Below, piece after piece: positions 52,129 to 63,511 of a DNA stretch of 64,000 bases; the stretch's first letter is position 1, and the number at the start of each line of letters is the position of its first letter. A program made the translations under genes and the position numbers. The notes below the pieces were generated by a model. That model saw only the letters and a list, made by a program, of their open reading frames with translations, ran no database searches and was not told where the DNA came from. Location of the stretch: assembly GCF_000735045.1 (NCBI RefSeq), contig NZ_JPOQ01000031.1, positions 1 to 64,000 on the forward strand, read 5' to 3'. This DNA comes from Ferrovum myxofaciens. GTDB taxonomy: Bacteria > Pseudomonadota > Gammaproteobacteria > Burkholderiales > Ferrovaceae.

Positions 52129-52824
52129 CTAATGGGGGATCAAGGAACTGTGACTGGTGGTGGTTTCTCGCAAAACCTGGGCTGGAACTCCATTATCCTT
52201 GAGGGATTTAATCAGGGTTCGAACCTCGTCCACAGAAGAAAATGGTCCAATTCTCACACGGTAGTAGAGAGGTTTCCCCTCGACTTGACCAGGTACGACC
52301 ATGCTGTCTATGCCCAATAAAGCCAAGTTGGCCCGTTGGCTTTCTGCTTCGGAGGATTGAGCAAAAGCGCCAGTTTGAACGAAGTAGCGGACGGTCACGG
52401 GATGTTGCAAGTCATCGCTCAAAGGCGAGGGCAGGGAAGTGGCTGGTGGAGAAAGGCTGGGGGAGGTCTGGGGGGGTTCTCCCGCGTCCAGCGGAGCGGG
52501 AGGAGTGACTTCTGTGGCCAGAGTGGGTGCAGAAGCGGTGGGTGAGGATGAACCCGACGTAACAGTGGAACCGGCTTCATTCTCTCCGGTCACTGGAGAG
52601 GGAATCAGAATTCCTCGTTTGGTGAGATCGGATCCGGAAGGTTTCTCCGGTGTAGGGGCAGGGTGGGGAGGGGTATTACGGGAAGTGATGGGGGATGCAA
52701 GTTGGCTGATGTACAGTGCCACTCCTGCCGCCAGCAGTACACCCCCTGCAAGTCCTGCCATGCTCCCGATAAAAAAAGAACCGGCTGATTTTTTTTCAGG
52801 TTTCTGGTTAGGTTTCTCAGCCAC
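52129..52824 (-). CDS. SPOR-domain cell-division-type membrane protein
   Basis: A bitopic protein of 231 residues from GTG 52824, chosen because CTGGAG lies 6 bases before it; the frame is open 17 codons further. A short cytoplasmic part is followed by one span (MAGLAGGVLLAAGVALYIS), a long Pro/Ser/Thr linker, and a C-terminal SPOR domain (VRYFVQTGAFAQSSEAESQR and YYRVRIGPFSSVDEV) that binds denuded peptidoglycan at division sites. It is FtsN-like in layout, but the symbol is not assigned. It lies between argS and dsbA. Confidence 0.87.
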   Translation of the reverse strand: MAEKPNQKPEKKSAGSFFIGSMAGLAGGVLLAAGVALYISQLASPITSRNTPPHPAPTPEKPSGSDLTKRGILIPSPVTGENEAGSTVTSGSSSPTASAPTLATEVTPPAPLDAGEPPQTSPSLSPPATSLPSPLSDDLQHPVTVRYFVQTGAFAQSSEAESQRANLALLGIDSMVVPGQVEGKPLYYRVRIGPFSSVDEVRTLIKSLKDNGVPAQVLRETTTSHSSLIPH

Positions 52825-52898
52825 AAGATACTCCAGATAGGGATTCCTGCCTGAGAAGATGATAGCAGAATCCATGGAATGAAAAGAAGGACTTCATT

Positions 52899-54683
52899 TT
52901 ACATTCGATCTGGCGCAGAGACACCCAACAGGCTCAAACCATCCCGCACCACAATTCCAATGGCGCTCAGCAGGGCCATGCGCGCATGTATCTGAACGGG
53001 TTCCCCTTCCAAAAAAGGGACCTGATTATAGTAGGCATGGAATTCAGCAGAAAGATCACGCAAGTAAAATGCAACAAGATGGGGTGCAAAGTCGGCGGCG
53101 GCCTGTTCCAAAAGTGCGGGATAAGCGTACAAAATTTGCAAAATGCGTGTTTCTTCTTCATGAATCAATGGGTGCAACGCGCTGTTGACCAGTATGCCCG
53201 GATCTCCCCCCCAGCGTTCCAGAACCCTCTGGATACGGGCATGGGCATACTGAATGTAATACACCGGGTTGTCCTGTGACTGGGAAGTCGCCAGATCCAG
53301 ATCAAAATCCAGATGCTGATCGGATTTGCGCAAAATGTAAAATAAACGGGCCGCATCCCGACCTACCTCGGTACGCAATTCTCGTAATGTGACGAATTGC
53401 CCCTTGCGGGTGGACATTTGAGCCTTTTCACCCTGACGAAACAGGCTGACGAATTGAACCAAGGGCACGGATAGGCGAGAGTCATCGTAACCCAAAGCCT
53501 TCAGGGCTGCCCGGACCCGGGGAATATAACCGTGATGGTCGGCGCCCCAGATATCCACGATGAGATCATAACCCCGTTCAAATTTACCGGCATGGTAGGC
53601 AATATCTGAAGCAAAATAAGTATAGAGTCCGTTTTCCCGTTGAACGACTCGATCTTTTTCGTCGCCAAAGGCTGATGAGCGAAACCAGCGGGCGCCCTTT
53701 TCGGTATAGAGGTGCCCGGCATTTTCCAAACGGGATACGACGAGGGCTACGGCACCCGAATCAAAGAGTGATTGCTCGGAGAACCATTCATCGAAGATGA
53801 CCCCGAACTCTTCGAGATCCTCACGACAATCGTCCAATTGTTCGGTCAGCACGAAATGGTGCAGTGCCAAGTAAGTTGGCCCCAGAAGTTCCTTCGCAGC
53901 AGCAATCAGAGCGTCCATGTGGTGCTCTTCTTCTTCGGGCGCAATGACAATCAGGTCATCGGTATGCGGGAGCCTCAAGGTGGACAATAGAGATTCTTCG
54001 CTGACGACCAGGCCTGAAAATCGTTGTGCCGTTTCCCGTGCCATGGTCTCCACATAGTCACCCTGATATCCGTTATTGGGAAAGGGCAGGGATTTTAATT
54101 TACCGGATTGCTGGAGGGCGCGTAACCAGGTGGAGACCGTCAGGATATCCATTTGACGGCCGGCATCGTTGACGTAGTATTCCCGATGGACCTGGTAACC
54201 TGCCTTGCATAACAGATTGGCCACCGAGGCGCCATAGGCAGCCCCACGACCGTGACCAACGTGGAGTGGGCCGGTAGGATTGCTGGAGACGAATTCCACC
54301 TGTACGCGTCGTCCCGATCCCTTTTGAGAGGAGCCGAAAAGGGGGCCATGACGCAGAATCTCATGCACGACTTCCTGGCGCGCCTGTGCCGTCAAAAAAA
54401 TATTGATGAAGCCGGGTCCCGCCAATTCAACGCGATCGATGAGAGAGGAGGAAGGCAGCGCCGCGATCAATTGAGCGGCAACTTCCCGAGGGGGCTGACG
54501 CAACCCCTTGGCAAGTTGGAGGGCGACGGGGGAAGCAAAATCTCCATGCGTGCTTTGACGGGGTCGCTCCAGAACCGGAGGGAGCGTGGGGGGGGAGGAA
54601 ATTTTCTGAACCGCAGCGGTGAGCAGGGCGCAGAGGCGGGCTTCAAGGGATTCTTCGGAAGTTGTTAGAGGACTGGAAGACAT
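52899..54683 (-). CDS. argS: Arginyl-tRNA synthetase
   Basis: Charges tRNA-Arg; class I synthetase of 594 residues. The HIGH-type motif appears as NPTGPLHVGHGRGAAYG (about residues 134-150), and the KMSK-region counterpart as AQMSTRKGQFVTL. An N-terminal tRNA-recognition domain and a C-terminal anticodon-binding DALR domain (PVQIHARMALLSAIGIVVRDG) are complete. It starts 3 bases after the rubredoxin gene, so the two may be co-transcribed. Confidence 0.96.
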   Translation of the reverse strand: MSSSPLTTSEESLEARLCALLTAAVQKISSPPTLPPVLERPRQSTHGDFASPVALQLAKGLRQPPREVAAQLIAALPSSSLIDRVELAGPGFINIFLTAQARQEVVHEILRHGPLFGSSQKGSGRRVQVEFVSSNPTGPLHVGHGRGAAYGASVANLLCKAGYQVHREYYVNDAGRQMDILTVSTWLRALQQSGKLKSLPFPNNGYQGDYVETMARETAQRFSGLVVSEESLLSTLRLPHTDDLIVIAPEEEEHHMDALIAAAKELLGPTYLALHHFVLTEQLDDCREDLEEFGVIFDEWFSEQSLFDSGAVALVVSRLENAGHLYTEKGARWFRSSAFGDEKDRVVQRENGLYTYFASDIAYHAGKFERGYDLIVDIWGADHHGYIPRVRAALKALGYDDSRLSVPLVQFVSLFRQGEKAQMSTRKGQFVTLRELRTEVGRDAARLFYILRKSDQHLDFDLDLATSQSQDNPVYYIQYAHARIQRVLERWGGDPGILVNSALHPLIHEEETRILQILYAYPALLEQAAADFAPHLVAFYLRDLSAEFHAYYNQVPFLEGEPVQIHARMALLSAIGIVVRDGLSLLGVSAPDRM

Positions 54684-54686
54684 GAC

Positions 54687-54869
54687 TCAAATTTCAATCA
54701 ATTCAAAATCTTCCTTGCGTGCCCCGCACTCTGGGCAGACCCAGTTCATGGGGACATCCGCCCAGCGTGTTCCAGGAACGATACCTTCCTCGGGGGCCCC
54801 CAATTCTTCGTCGTAAATATAGCCACAAATCAGGCACAGCCAGGTTTTATAACCTTGTTCAGAATCCAT
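54687..54869 (-). CDS. Rubredoxin
   Basis: Small iron electron-transfer protein, 60 residues from ATG 54869. The two Cys-x-x-Cys pairs that bind the iron are in LCLICGYIYDEELG and VCPECGARKEDFE, separated by the usual PGTRWADVP loop. The frame is open 34 codons upstream, but nothing there looks like rubredoxin. It is divergent from thiD and upstream of argS. The electron partner is not visible here. Confidence 0.95.
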   Translation of the reverse strand: MDSEQGYKTWLCLICGYIYDEELGAPEEGIVPGTRWADVPMNWVCPECGARKEDFELIEI

Positions 54870-54977
54870 GAGTGTCTCGAATACGTTAGAATGTAACCGC
54901 GATGATCGTATAGAATAGGCGAAATCTATCGATCCCCTGCCATGATAAAACTTATCCACCCTTGAGAGCAACCATCT

Positions 54978-55805
54978 ATGATGCCTGCCCCCCCTGCCGT
55001 ATTGGTGTTTGCAGCCACGGATCCCAGTGGAGGTGCGGGATTACAAGCAGATCTGCTGACTCTTTCCAGTATGGGATGCCATCCATTGTCGGTGGTGACT
55101 GGAATTACCGTCCAGGATACGACGGGGGTCGAGGACATTCTGGCGATGGATGCGGAATGGGTGGTGGATCAGGCGCGTTGTATTCTGGAAGACGTTCCTG
55201 TGGCCGTATTTAAATTGGGTGTATTGGGCAGTGTGGAGATCATCGCCGCCATTGCTGAAATCGTCGCTGATTATCCTGAAGTGCCCCTGATACTGGATCC
55301 TGTGCTGACCAGCGGAAGGGGCGACGAACTGGCCAATGAGGAAATGCTTGAGGCGTTGCGCGATCTGATTTTGCCTCAGACCTCTCTGGTCACTCCGAAT
55401 GTCCTGGAATTGATGCGTCTGGCCTATGATGAGGCTCCTGAAGAAGAACGTCCTGATTATGCTCGTGCGGCCATGGAAGTATTGGAAAGCGGTTGCGAAT
55501 TCGTTCTGGTGACGGGAACTCACGCACCGGGTGTGCAGGTGGTCAATACGTTGTACGGACGTGAAGGAGTCATCCGTTCCGATCGCTGGGAACGGCTTCC
55601 GGGCAGTTACCATGGCTCGGGATGTACCCTGAGCAGCGCCATTGCCGCCAGTCTGGCGCAGGGGCTACCCATTCCGGAAGCGGTGGCAGAAGCCCAGGAC
55701 TATACTTGGCAAACCTTGAAAGAAGGTTATCGTCTCGGCATGGGACAGATCATTCCTGATCGTCTTTTCTGGGCTCGGGAGGAACCGCGCAACGATGTCC
55801 ATTGA
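54978..55805 (+). CDS. thiD: Hydroxymethylpyrimidine/phosphomethylpyrimidine kinase
   Basis: Phosphorylates HMP and HMP-P for thiamine synthesis. It has 275 residues of the ribokinase superfamily. The start VLVFAATDPSGGAGLQADLL has the substrate-binding Gly loop, followed by KLGVLGSVEII (a KxGMLG variant), DPVLTSGRGDEL, and the C-terminal LPGSYHGSGCTLSSAIAASL with the catalytic region. It overlaps thiE by 11 bases. No TPP riboswitch is recognisable in its 108-base upstream gap. Confidence 0.95.
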   Translation: MMPAPPAVLVFAATDPSGGAGLQADLLTLSSMGCHPLSVVTGITVQDTTGVEDILAMDAEWVVDQARCILEDVPVAVFKLGVLGSVEIIAAIAEIVADYPEVPLILDPVLTSGRGDELANEEMLEALRDLILPQTSLVTPNVLELMRLAYDEAPEEERPDYARAAMEVLESGCEFVLVTGTHAPGVQVVNTLYGREGVIRSDRWERLPGSYHGSGCTLSSAIAASLAQGLPIPEAVAEAQDYTWQTLKEGYRLGMGQIIPDRLFWAREEPRNDVH

Positions 55806-56412
55806 ACCCGGTGAAATTCGGGGACTTTACGGCATTACCCCAGAATTGAGTGACACCGCTGAGTTGCTCAGAAGAGTCCGACTGGCCTTTCTGGGAGGGA
55901 TGTCGGTACTGCAGTACCGCGTCAAATCTCTCGCGATTTCCTTGCGCCGTCAACAATTATGTCAATTGCGCGCACTTTGTGATGAGTTTGGCGCGCCTTT
56001 GATCCTCAATGACGGAGGGCACCCGGAGTGGGAAGGGGGAGTGCATGTGGGGCTGGAGGATGCGCGTCCGGAAGAATGGCATCAATTGGCTCATGGAAGG
56101 CTATTGGGTGTTTCGTGCTATGCAGACCTGAAACGGGCGCAGGCGGCAGAAGAAGCGGGTGCTGCCTATATCGCCCTGGGCCGCTTCTTCCCTTCATCAA
56201 CCAAGCCGGAAGCTGCGTTCGTCACGCTGGAGGTTCTTCGTGCCAGCCGTACCCACCTCCGTATTCCCATTGTTGCAATTGGTGGAATCACCCCTGATCG
56301 GGTCGCCGAACTGCGTGCGGCAGGCGCTGATGCCGTGGCTGTTTTGAGTGGATTGTTCGATGCGCCGGATATCACGAGCCGGGCGCGGGAATATGCCGCG
56401 AATTTTGAATGA
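55795..56412 (+). CDS. thiE: Thiamine-phosphate synthase
   Basis: Joins HMP-PP and thiazole phosphate to make thiamine phosphate. It has 205 residues, a TIM barrel. Family motifs are LQYRVKSLA near the start, LILNDGGHPEWEGGVHVGLED, LGVSCYADLKRAQAAEEAGA, YIALGRFFPSSTK and the final phosphate loop AIGGITPDRVAELRAAGADA. It overlaps thiD by 11 bases. Confidence 0.93.
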   Translation: MSIEPGEIRGLYGITPELSDTAELLRRVRLAFLGGMSVLQYRVKSLAISLRRQQLCQLRALCDEFGAPLILNDGGHPEWEGGVHVGLEDARPEEWHQLAHGRLLGVSCYADLKRAQAAEEAGAAYIALGRFFPSSTKPEAAFVTLEVLRASRTHLRIPIVAIGGITPDRVAELRAAGADAVAVLSGLFDAPDITSRAREYAANFE

Positions 56413-56432
56413 TCTGGAGGGGGCCGGGCGCG

Positions 56433-56438
56433 TATAAT
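56433..56438 (+). promoter_or_regulatory. Possible -10 element for hemL
   Basis: A perfect TATAAT lies 36 bases before the hemL ATG in the 61-base thiE-hemL gap. There is no good -35 at 16-18 bases upstream, so it is only a candidate. Confidence 0.3.
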
Positions 56439-56473
56439 GGCGTTTGACCACTGACTTAAGATCTGGAATTTCC

Positions 56474-57750
56474 ATGACAACCAATCAGAAGTTGTTTGAA
56501 CGTGCCCAGCAATTCATTCCGGGGGGCGTCAATTCTCCGGTGCGAGCCTTCCGAAGCGTAGGAGGCACCCCGCGTTTTCTGACGCGCGGGAAAGGTCCTC
56601 GCGTGTGGGACGTGGAGGGCAAGGAATATATCGATTATGTGTGCTCCTGGGGGCCGCTTCTGCATGGGCATGCCCATCCTTCTGTCATCCAGGCGGTGCA
56701 GGCCAGTGTGGAGCGGGGTTTGAGTTTTGGGGCACCCACGGCTCTGGAAGTGGAGATGGCCGAAAAACTGACACAACTCCTTCCCTCCCTGGAAATGGTT
56801 CGTCTGACCAGTTCGGGCACCGAAGCCACCATGAGTGCCATTCGTCTGGCGCGCGGGTTTACCGGGCGTAACCTCATCGTCAAATTTGAGGGGTGTTACC
56901 ACGGGCATGGGGATGCCTTGCTGGTCAAGGCGGGTTCCGGGGCGCTGACCTTTGGACAGCCCGATTCCGGGGGAATACCTGCCGAATTGGCCGCTCAAAC
57001 CCTGGTCCTCGAATATAACCATATGGGACAGTTAGAAGAATTATTCTCCACCCGGGGCAATCAGATTGCCGCCGTCATCGTTGAACCCGTGGCGGGCAAC
57101 ATGAACATGGTATTACCTCGCCCTGGATTCCTTTCAAAATTGCGCGAATTGACCACGGCCCATGGCAGCGTTTTGATTTTTGATGAGGTGATGACGGGAT
57201 TCCGGGTGGCCTTGGGTGGGGCCCAGTCTCTTTACGGTATTCGCCCTGATTTGACTACTCTGGGCAAGGTGATCGGTGGAGGGATGCCCCTGGCTGCCTT
57301 TGGGGGACGGCGTGACATCATGGAATATCTGGCTCCCCTCGGACCGGTGTATCAGGCCGGTACTTTATCCGGCAATCCGGTGGCCGTGACTGCGGGCTTG
57401 GTGAATCTTCATCTGGCCTGCGCAGATGGACTGTATGAACGTTTGGGCGAAATGACCCGAACGCTGACGGAGGGCATTGTGGAAGTGGGGCGCGATGCAG
57501 GATATCCCATGTCCACCTGTTCCCTGGGGGGTATGTTTGGGCTGTATTTCCGAGAAAAGTTGCCCAATACGCTGACCGAGGTGATGGAATCGGACCGGTT
57601 TGCTTTTAATGCGTTTTTTCAGGGGATGCTTGATGAAGGGATCTACTTTGCGCCTTCGGCTTTCGAGGCGGGTTTTGTCTCCACCGTCCATACCAGTTTG
57701 GAACTGGATCAAACGCTCAGCGCGGCAGAACGGGTATTCAAACAACTGAG

Positions 57751-57754
<4 letters not shown>
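56474..57754 (+). CDS. hemL: Glutamate-1-semialdehyde 2,1-aminomutase
   Basis: PLP enzyme that makes 5-aminolevulinate in the C5 tetrapyrrole pathway. It has 426 residues from ATG 56474; ten further codons are open upstream. The start [20 protein letters not shown], the PLP-phosphate loop [16 protein letters not shown], the Asp of FDEVMTGFR and the PLP-binding Lys in [18 protein letters not shown] are all present. Together with hemB in this window it indicates the C5 route. It overlaps engB by 4 bases. Confidence 0.97.
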
Positions 57755-59404
<1,650 letters not shown>

Positions 59405-61660
59405 TCAGTTATTTTGTGCGGCAGTGGCATAGGTGTAATCATCGATGTGGTCTGATGCAGTACTGGGTTGTCCGGTCTTGGGATCAATGGCAACGACCTC
59501 GATACCAGGGGGCATGATGGCTTCACTTTCCGGAACGGTTTTCAACGCGGTTCCCATGTAATCCATCCAAATCGGTAAGGCCGCTTGAGCACCGGTTTCC
59601 TGTGGTCCCAAAGAGGCTGGTTTGTCGAAGCCGACCCAGGCCACGGCCACTAAACTGGGTTGAAAGCCACAGAACCAGGCATCGACGTGATCGTTGGTGG
59701 TACCGGTTTTTCCAGCCAGATCCTGGCGACCCAGACTTAGCGCCCGGGTGGCCGTACCCATGCGAATGACATCCTTCATCATGCTGGTCATGATGAAGGC
59801 ATTGCGAGGATCGATGACCTGCTCAGCACCTTCACCGGCCAGAATAGGCTGGGTACGGCTGAGAGGTTTTCCGCTACTGTCCAAAATTTGATCGATGAAA
59901 TAGGGTTTGACCCGAAATCCCCCATTGGCAAAGACCGCATAGGCCGTAGCCATTTGTAGGGGGGTAGCCTCGCCTGCACCCAAGGCCATGCTGAGATAAG
60001 CGGGTTGACGATTGCTTTCAAAACCGAAGCGCTTGATATATTCCTGGGCATAACCAGGACTAATGGCTTTCAGGACGCGAATGGCAACCATGTTTTTTGA
60101 CTCGGCCAGTCCGATACGCAGTCGAATCGGACCCAAATATTCGTTCTCATAGTTATGGGGTTCCCAGGCTTCGCCACCATTTTGGTTGGGGTCATGGATG
60201 ACAATGGGGCTGTCGTCCACCAGAGTGAACGGGGTGAATCCTTTTTCCAGGGCCGCCGAGTAGATAAAAGGTTTGAAACTGGAGCCGGGTTGGCGATAGG
60301 CCTGGATGACATGATTATATTTGGTGCGATTGAAGTCAAATCCTCCCACCAAGGCACGAATGGCTCCATTGTGGGTATCGAGAGAAACCAGAGCAGCCTC
60401 TGCCTTGGGATACTGAACGATGACCCAGCCGGATTTGTCGTTCCGCAGGACGCGAATCAGAGAACCCCGCTTGATTCGTCGATCGGCACTTGTTTTTGGA
60501 CTCAAACTGGCGTGTACAAACGCCAAGGCACCGTCTTTGAGGATCACGGGCCCTACATTCTTTATGTAAGCACTCACTTCCTTTTCAGAGGCTGACTCAA
60601 CCACGGCCGGGTATAGTTCGTTGGCGATTTCCAGGTCTCCCAGCGACTCTTCAAAATCGGCAATGGTGGCACCGCTGCTGGGCAAATCCAGCGTGGCTTC
60701 AGGGCCGCGATAGCCATGTCGCTGATCATAGGCCAGGACACCCTCGCGTACGGCGCGGAAAGCGGCATCCTGATCAGGTTTGAGGAGAGTGGTGATGACA
60801 CTGTAGCCGGAGGAATAAACTCCGTCCCCATAGGTTTGAACCATGTACTGACGGACCATTTCAGCGACATAGTCAGCACGGGTCAGGGCATTGGCATGAT
60901 AGGCTGAGGCGTGTCCCGGTTTATGCAATGCCAGGGTAAAGTCGGCATCATTGAGGTACTTCAGGTCGTGCATGCGGCGCAACACATACTGTTGGCGCAG
61001 TGCCGCCCGTTGTGGGTTGATAATGGGATTGTAGCGCGAGGGGGCTTTGGGTAGCCCGGCCAGCATGGCCATTTCCGCAACGGTGAGTTGAGACAGGGGT
61101 TTGCCGTAATACACCACGGCGGCAGCGCCAAAGCCATAGGCACGTTGTCCGAGATAGATCTGGTTGATGTACAACTCGAGGATCTGGTCCTTGGTCAGGT
61201 TGCTTTCAATCTTGTAAGACAACAGGACTTCGGATAATTTGCGGGTCAACGTGCGTTCATTGGTCAGGAAGAAATTACGGGCCACCTGCATGGTGATGGT
61301 ACTGGCACCTTCCTTGGCCGAGTGGGAAAACACATCTGCCAGCATGGCACGCAGAACTCCCTGGAAATCCACGGCACCATGCTGGTAAAAACGGTCATCT
61401 TCAGCAGCCAGTATGGCGTGACGCATGTTGAGAGGAACTTCCGTCAATTTGAGCATGGCGCGCCGCTCTTCCCCAAATTCGCCGATCAATTGATGGTCCG
61501 TGGTATAGACCCGGAGTGGTAACTTTGGGCGATAGTCGGTGACAGCATCCAGACTGGGAAGTTTTGGATACAGTAGGGCCAGAGTCATGACCACGATGCC
61601 CACTGCCACGGTGCCGAGAGCGACCAGAAAAATCAAGGGGTAGAGAAGAAATTTGGGCAA
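59405..61660 (-). CDS. mrcA: Penicillin-binding protein 1A (bifunctional transglycosylase/transpeptidase)
   Basis: Class A PBP that polymerises and crosslinks peptidoglycan. It has 751 residues. One N-terminal span (LIFLVALGTVAVGIVVMTLALL) is followed by a GT51 domain with ILAAEDDRFYQHGAVD (catalytic Glu) and GASTITMQVARNFFL. The transpeptidase has PGSSFKPFIYSAALEKG (SxxK Ser), the SKN motif in LAESKNMVAIR, and KTGTTNDHVDAWF. An OB-like insert region (KRGSLIRVLRNDKSGWVIV) fits PBP1A. It is also called ponA. It lies 58 bases from aroB, with a TATAAT on its strand at 61690-61695. Confidence 0.96.
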   Translation of the reverse strand: MPKFLLYPLIFLVALGTVAVGIVVMTLALLYPKLPSLDAVTDYRPKLPLRVYTTDHQLIGEFGEERRAMLKLTEVPLNMRHAILAAEDDRFYQHGAVDFQGVLRAMLADVFSHSAKEGASTITMQVARNFFLTNERTLTRKLSEVLLSYKIESNLTKDQILELYINQIYLGQRAYGFGAAAVVYYGKPLSQLTVAEMAMLAGLPKAPSRYNPIINPQRAALRQQYVLRRMHDLKYLNDADFTLALHKPGHASAYHANALTRADYVAEMVRQYMVQTYGDGVYSSGYSVITTLLKPDQDAAFRAVREGVLAYDQRHGYRGPEATLDLPSSGATIADFEESLGDLEIANELYPAVVESASEKEVSAYIKNVGPVILKDGALAFVHASLSPKTSADRRIKRGSLIRVLRNDKSGWVIVQYPKAEAALVSLDTHNGAIRALVGGFDFNRTKYNHVIQAYRQPGSSFKPFIYSAALEKGFTPFTLVDDSPIVIHDPNQNGGEAWEPHNYENEYLGPIRLRIGLAESKNMVAIRVLKAISPGYAQEYIKRFGFESNRQPAYLSMALGAGEATPLQMATAYAVFANGGFRVKPYFIDQILDSSGKPLSRTQPILAGEGAEQVIDPRNAFIMTSMMKDVIRMGTATRALSLGRQDLAGKTGTTNDHVDAWFCGFQPSLVAVAWVGFDKPASLGPQETGAQAALPIWMDYMGTALKTVPESEAIMPPGIEVVAIDPKTGQPSTASDHIDDYTYATAAQNN

Positions 61661-61718
61661 TATGGCACCACTGGTGGAAGTTGGAAGAGATTATACTTGG
61701 TCTCAGGGGAAGCGTCTT

Positions 61719-62822
61719 TCAGGGTGCGATGAAGCGCCCTTGTCCGGGGGTCAGGACGGCTTCCAGCAGATCCTGGCGGGTCACGGAAGTCAGACAGGCT
61801 TGGCCCAGCGACTTGAGGAGTACAAAACGCAGAGACCCTGCCTCTGCCTTTTTGTCTCCGGCCATGAGGTCCAGATACCGTTGAACCCCCAGGTTAGGTG
61901 CTAGGGTCGGTAGGCCGGTTCGCTCAAAGAGGGTCGTCATGCGTTGCAGGTCCTTGGAGTGGAGCCAGCCCAGACGTTCGGACAGGTCAGCGGCCAACAG
62001 AGAGCCCACCGCCACGGCTTCACCATGCAACCAGTTTCCATAGCCCAATCCTGTTTCAATGGCATGTCCGAAGGTGTGACCCAGATTGAGCAAGGCACGC
62101 AGCCCGGTTTGTTCCAGAGGGTCTGCAGCCACGAGGGTGGACTTGTTGCGGCAGGACGTCAGAATGGCCTGAGCCAAGATCTCGGGGTCACGTTGCAGCA
62201 AGGCATCCAGATGAATTTCCAGCCATTCCAGAAAGGGGAGATCACGGATCAGCGCATATTTGATGACCTCTGCCAGACCCGCCAGAAATTCTCTCTGAGG
62301 CAGGGTATCAAGGGTTGTGGTATCGGCCAGTACCAAACGGGGTTGGTGAAATGCGCCGATCATGTTCTTACCCAGGGGGTGGTTGATACCGGTTTTCCCG
62401 CCCACGGAAGAATCCACCTGGGACAGTAGGGTCGTGGGGACTTGAATCAGAGAGACGCCACGCAGGTAGGTGGCTGCCGCATAACCTGCCAGATCACCGA
62501 CCACTCCCCCGCCCAGTGCAATGACCGTGGTTTTTCTATCCGCCCGGTGTTCCAGCAGTACATCGTGAATATGGTTGAAACTGTCGCGTGTTTTGTAGGA
62601 CTCTCCATCGGGGAGCAGGATGGGTATGACCCGTTGTCCCTCAGCGGTGAGCATGTGCGCGAGGAGATCCAGATACAGAGGTGCCACGGTGGTATTGGTC
62701 ACGATGGCAGAGGTATTGCCAGCCAGATGAGGCGTGATGAGGTCGCTACGGCATAGTAATCCGGGTCCTACCTGGATCGGGTAAGAGGGAGAGACTTCAA
62801 CAAGAAGGGTGTGCAAGGACAT
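61719..62822 (-). CDS. aroB: 3-dehydroquinate synthase
   Basis: Second step of the shikimate pathway, an NAD- and metal-dependent cyclase. It has 367 residues. Diagnostic segments are [53 protein letters not shown] with metal His residues, and HGEAVAVG. The start overlaps the aroK end by 26 bases, the usual aroKB arrangement. Confidence 0.97.
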   Translation of the reverse strand: MSLHTLLVEVSPSYPIQVGPGLLCRSDLITPHLAGNTSAIVTNTTVAPLYLDLLAHMLTAEGQRVIPILLPDGESYKTRDSFNHIHDVLLEHRADRKTTVIALGGGVVGDLAGYAAATYLRGVSLIQVPTTLLSQVDSSVGGKTGINHPLGKNMIGAFHQPRLVLADTTTLDTLPQREFLAGLAEVIKYALIRDLPFLEWLEIHLDALLQRDPEILAQAILTSCRNKSTLVAADPLEQTGLRALLNLGHTFGHAIETGLGYGNWLHGEAVAVGSLLAADLSERLGWLHSKDLQRMTTLFERTGLPTLAPNLGVQRYLDLMAGDKKAEAGSLRFVLLKSLGQACLTSVTRQDLLEAVLTPGQGRFIAP

Positions 62823-63336
62823 GGGCGTCTAGTTCCAGTTCCAATTGACAGATGAGCCTTTGTGGGCTTTGTTGGGCGGTATCCACAATCAGGTGGGCCG
62901 TTTCCCGATAGAGGGGGTCGCGGATTTCAAATAACTCTTGCAGGCGGGTTTTGGGGTCTTCCGTTTTCAGGAGGGGGCGATGGCGATCGTGGCGAGTACG
63001 ATGCCAGAGTTGATCCACGCTGCCACGCAGATAAACCACGACTCCCTGTTGGCGCAGACGTTGGCGTGTCAGGGGACTTAAAATGGCCCCACCACCGGTG
63101 GCCAGCACGATTCCCCGGCGTTGGACCAACTCGCCTAGAATGGCCTCTTCGCGGGCGCGGAAGCCCGATTCTCCCTCGAGTTCGAAAATGGTGCTGATGC
63201 GCACTCCTGTATGGGCTTCGATTTCCTGGTCGGAATCCACGAACTCCAGGTGGCGATGACGGGCCAACAAGCGACCGATGGTGGTCTTGCCGGCGCCCAT
63301 CAAACCCACCAGAAAGATGTTGCACGATTTATCCAT
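62797..63336 (-). CDS. aroK: Shikimate kinase
   Basis: Phosphorylates shikimate. It has 179 residues. The P-loop [17 protein letters not shown], shikimate-binding DSDQEIE and [12 protein letters not shown], the GGGAIL motif and the lid with HRPLL are all visible. It overlaps aroB by 26 bases and is divergent from gltB. Confidence 0.97.
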   Translation of the reverse strand: MDKSCNIFLVGLMGAGKTTIGRLLARHRHLEFVDSDQEIEAHTGVRISTIFELEGESGFRAREEAILGELVQRRGIVLATGGGAILSPLTRQRLRQQGVVVYLRGSVDQLWHRTRHDRHRPLLKTEDPKTRLQELFEIRDPLYRETAHLIVDTAQQSPQRLICQLELELDAHVLAHPSC

Positions 63337-63391
63337 CCCGCCATTGTAGCCCAGCTTGGAGTTTGAAAGGCGTGTGCCATAAAGTTAACGG

Positions 63392-63420
63392 TTGATTGGC
63401 CAGTCCGTCTGGGGTATCAT
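63392..63420 (+). promoter_or_regulatory. Possible sigma-70 promoter for gltB
   Basis: TTGATT (63392-63397) and TATCAT (63415-63420) are separated by 17 bases in the 175-base gap between aroK and gltB. Both hexamers deviate from consensus, and the leader to gltB would be about 85 bases. No terminator or riboswitch fold was recognised in the leader. Confidence 0.35.
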
Positions 63421-63511
63421 CGCAGACCCGCTGCGCGTAATCATGACCCGCCTCAGGCTCCGGTTTGTGCACGCAGCGATTGCTCCGTCTACTGCGTGCT
63501 GAGGTGTACCG

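Noticed and set aside
54870-54977. Possible TPP riboswitch upstream of thiD
   Set aside because: The 108-base gap has one ACCCTTGAGAG-like string but lacks the CTGAGA and the second conserved helix arms of the TPP aptamer.
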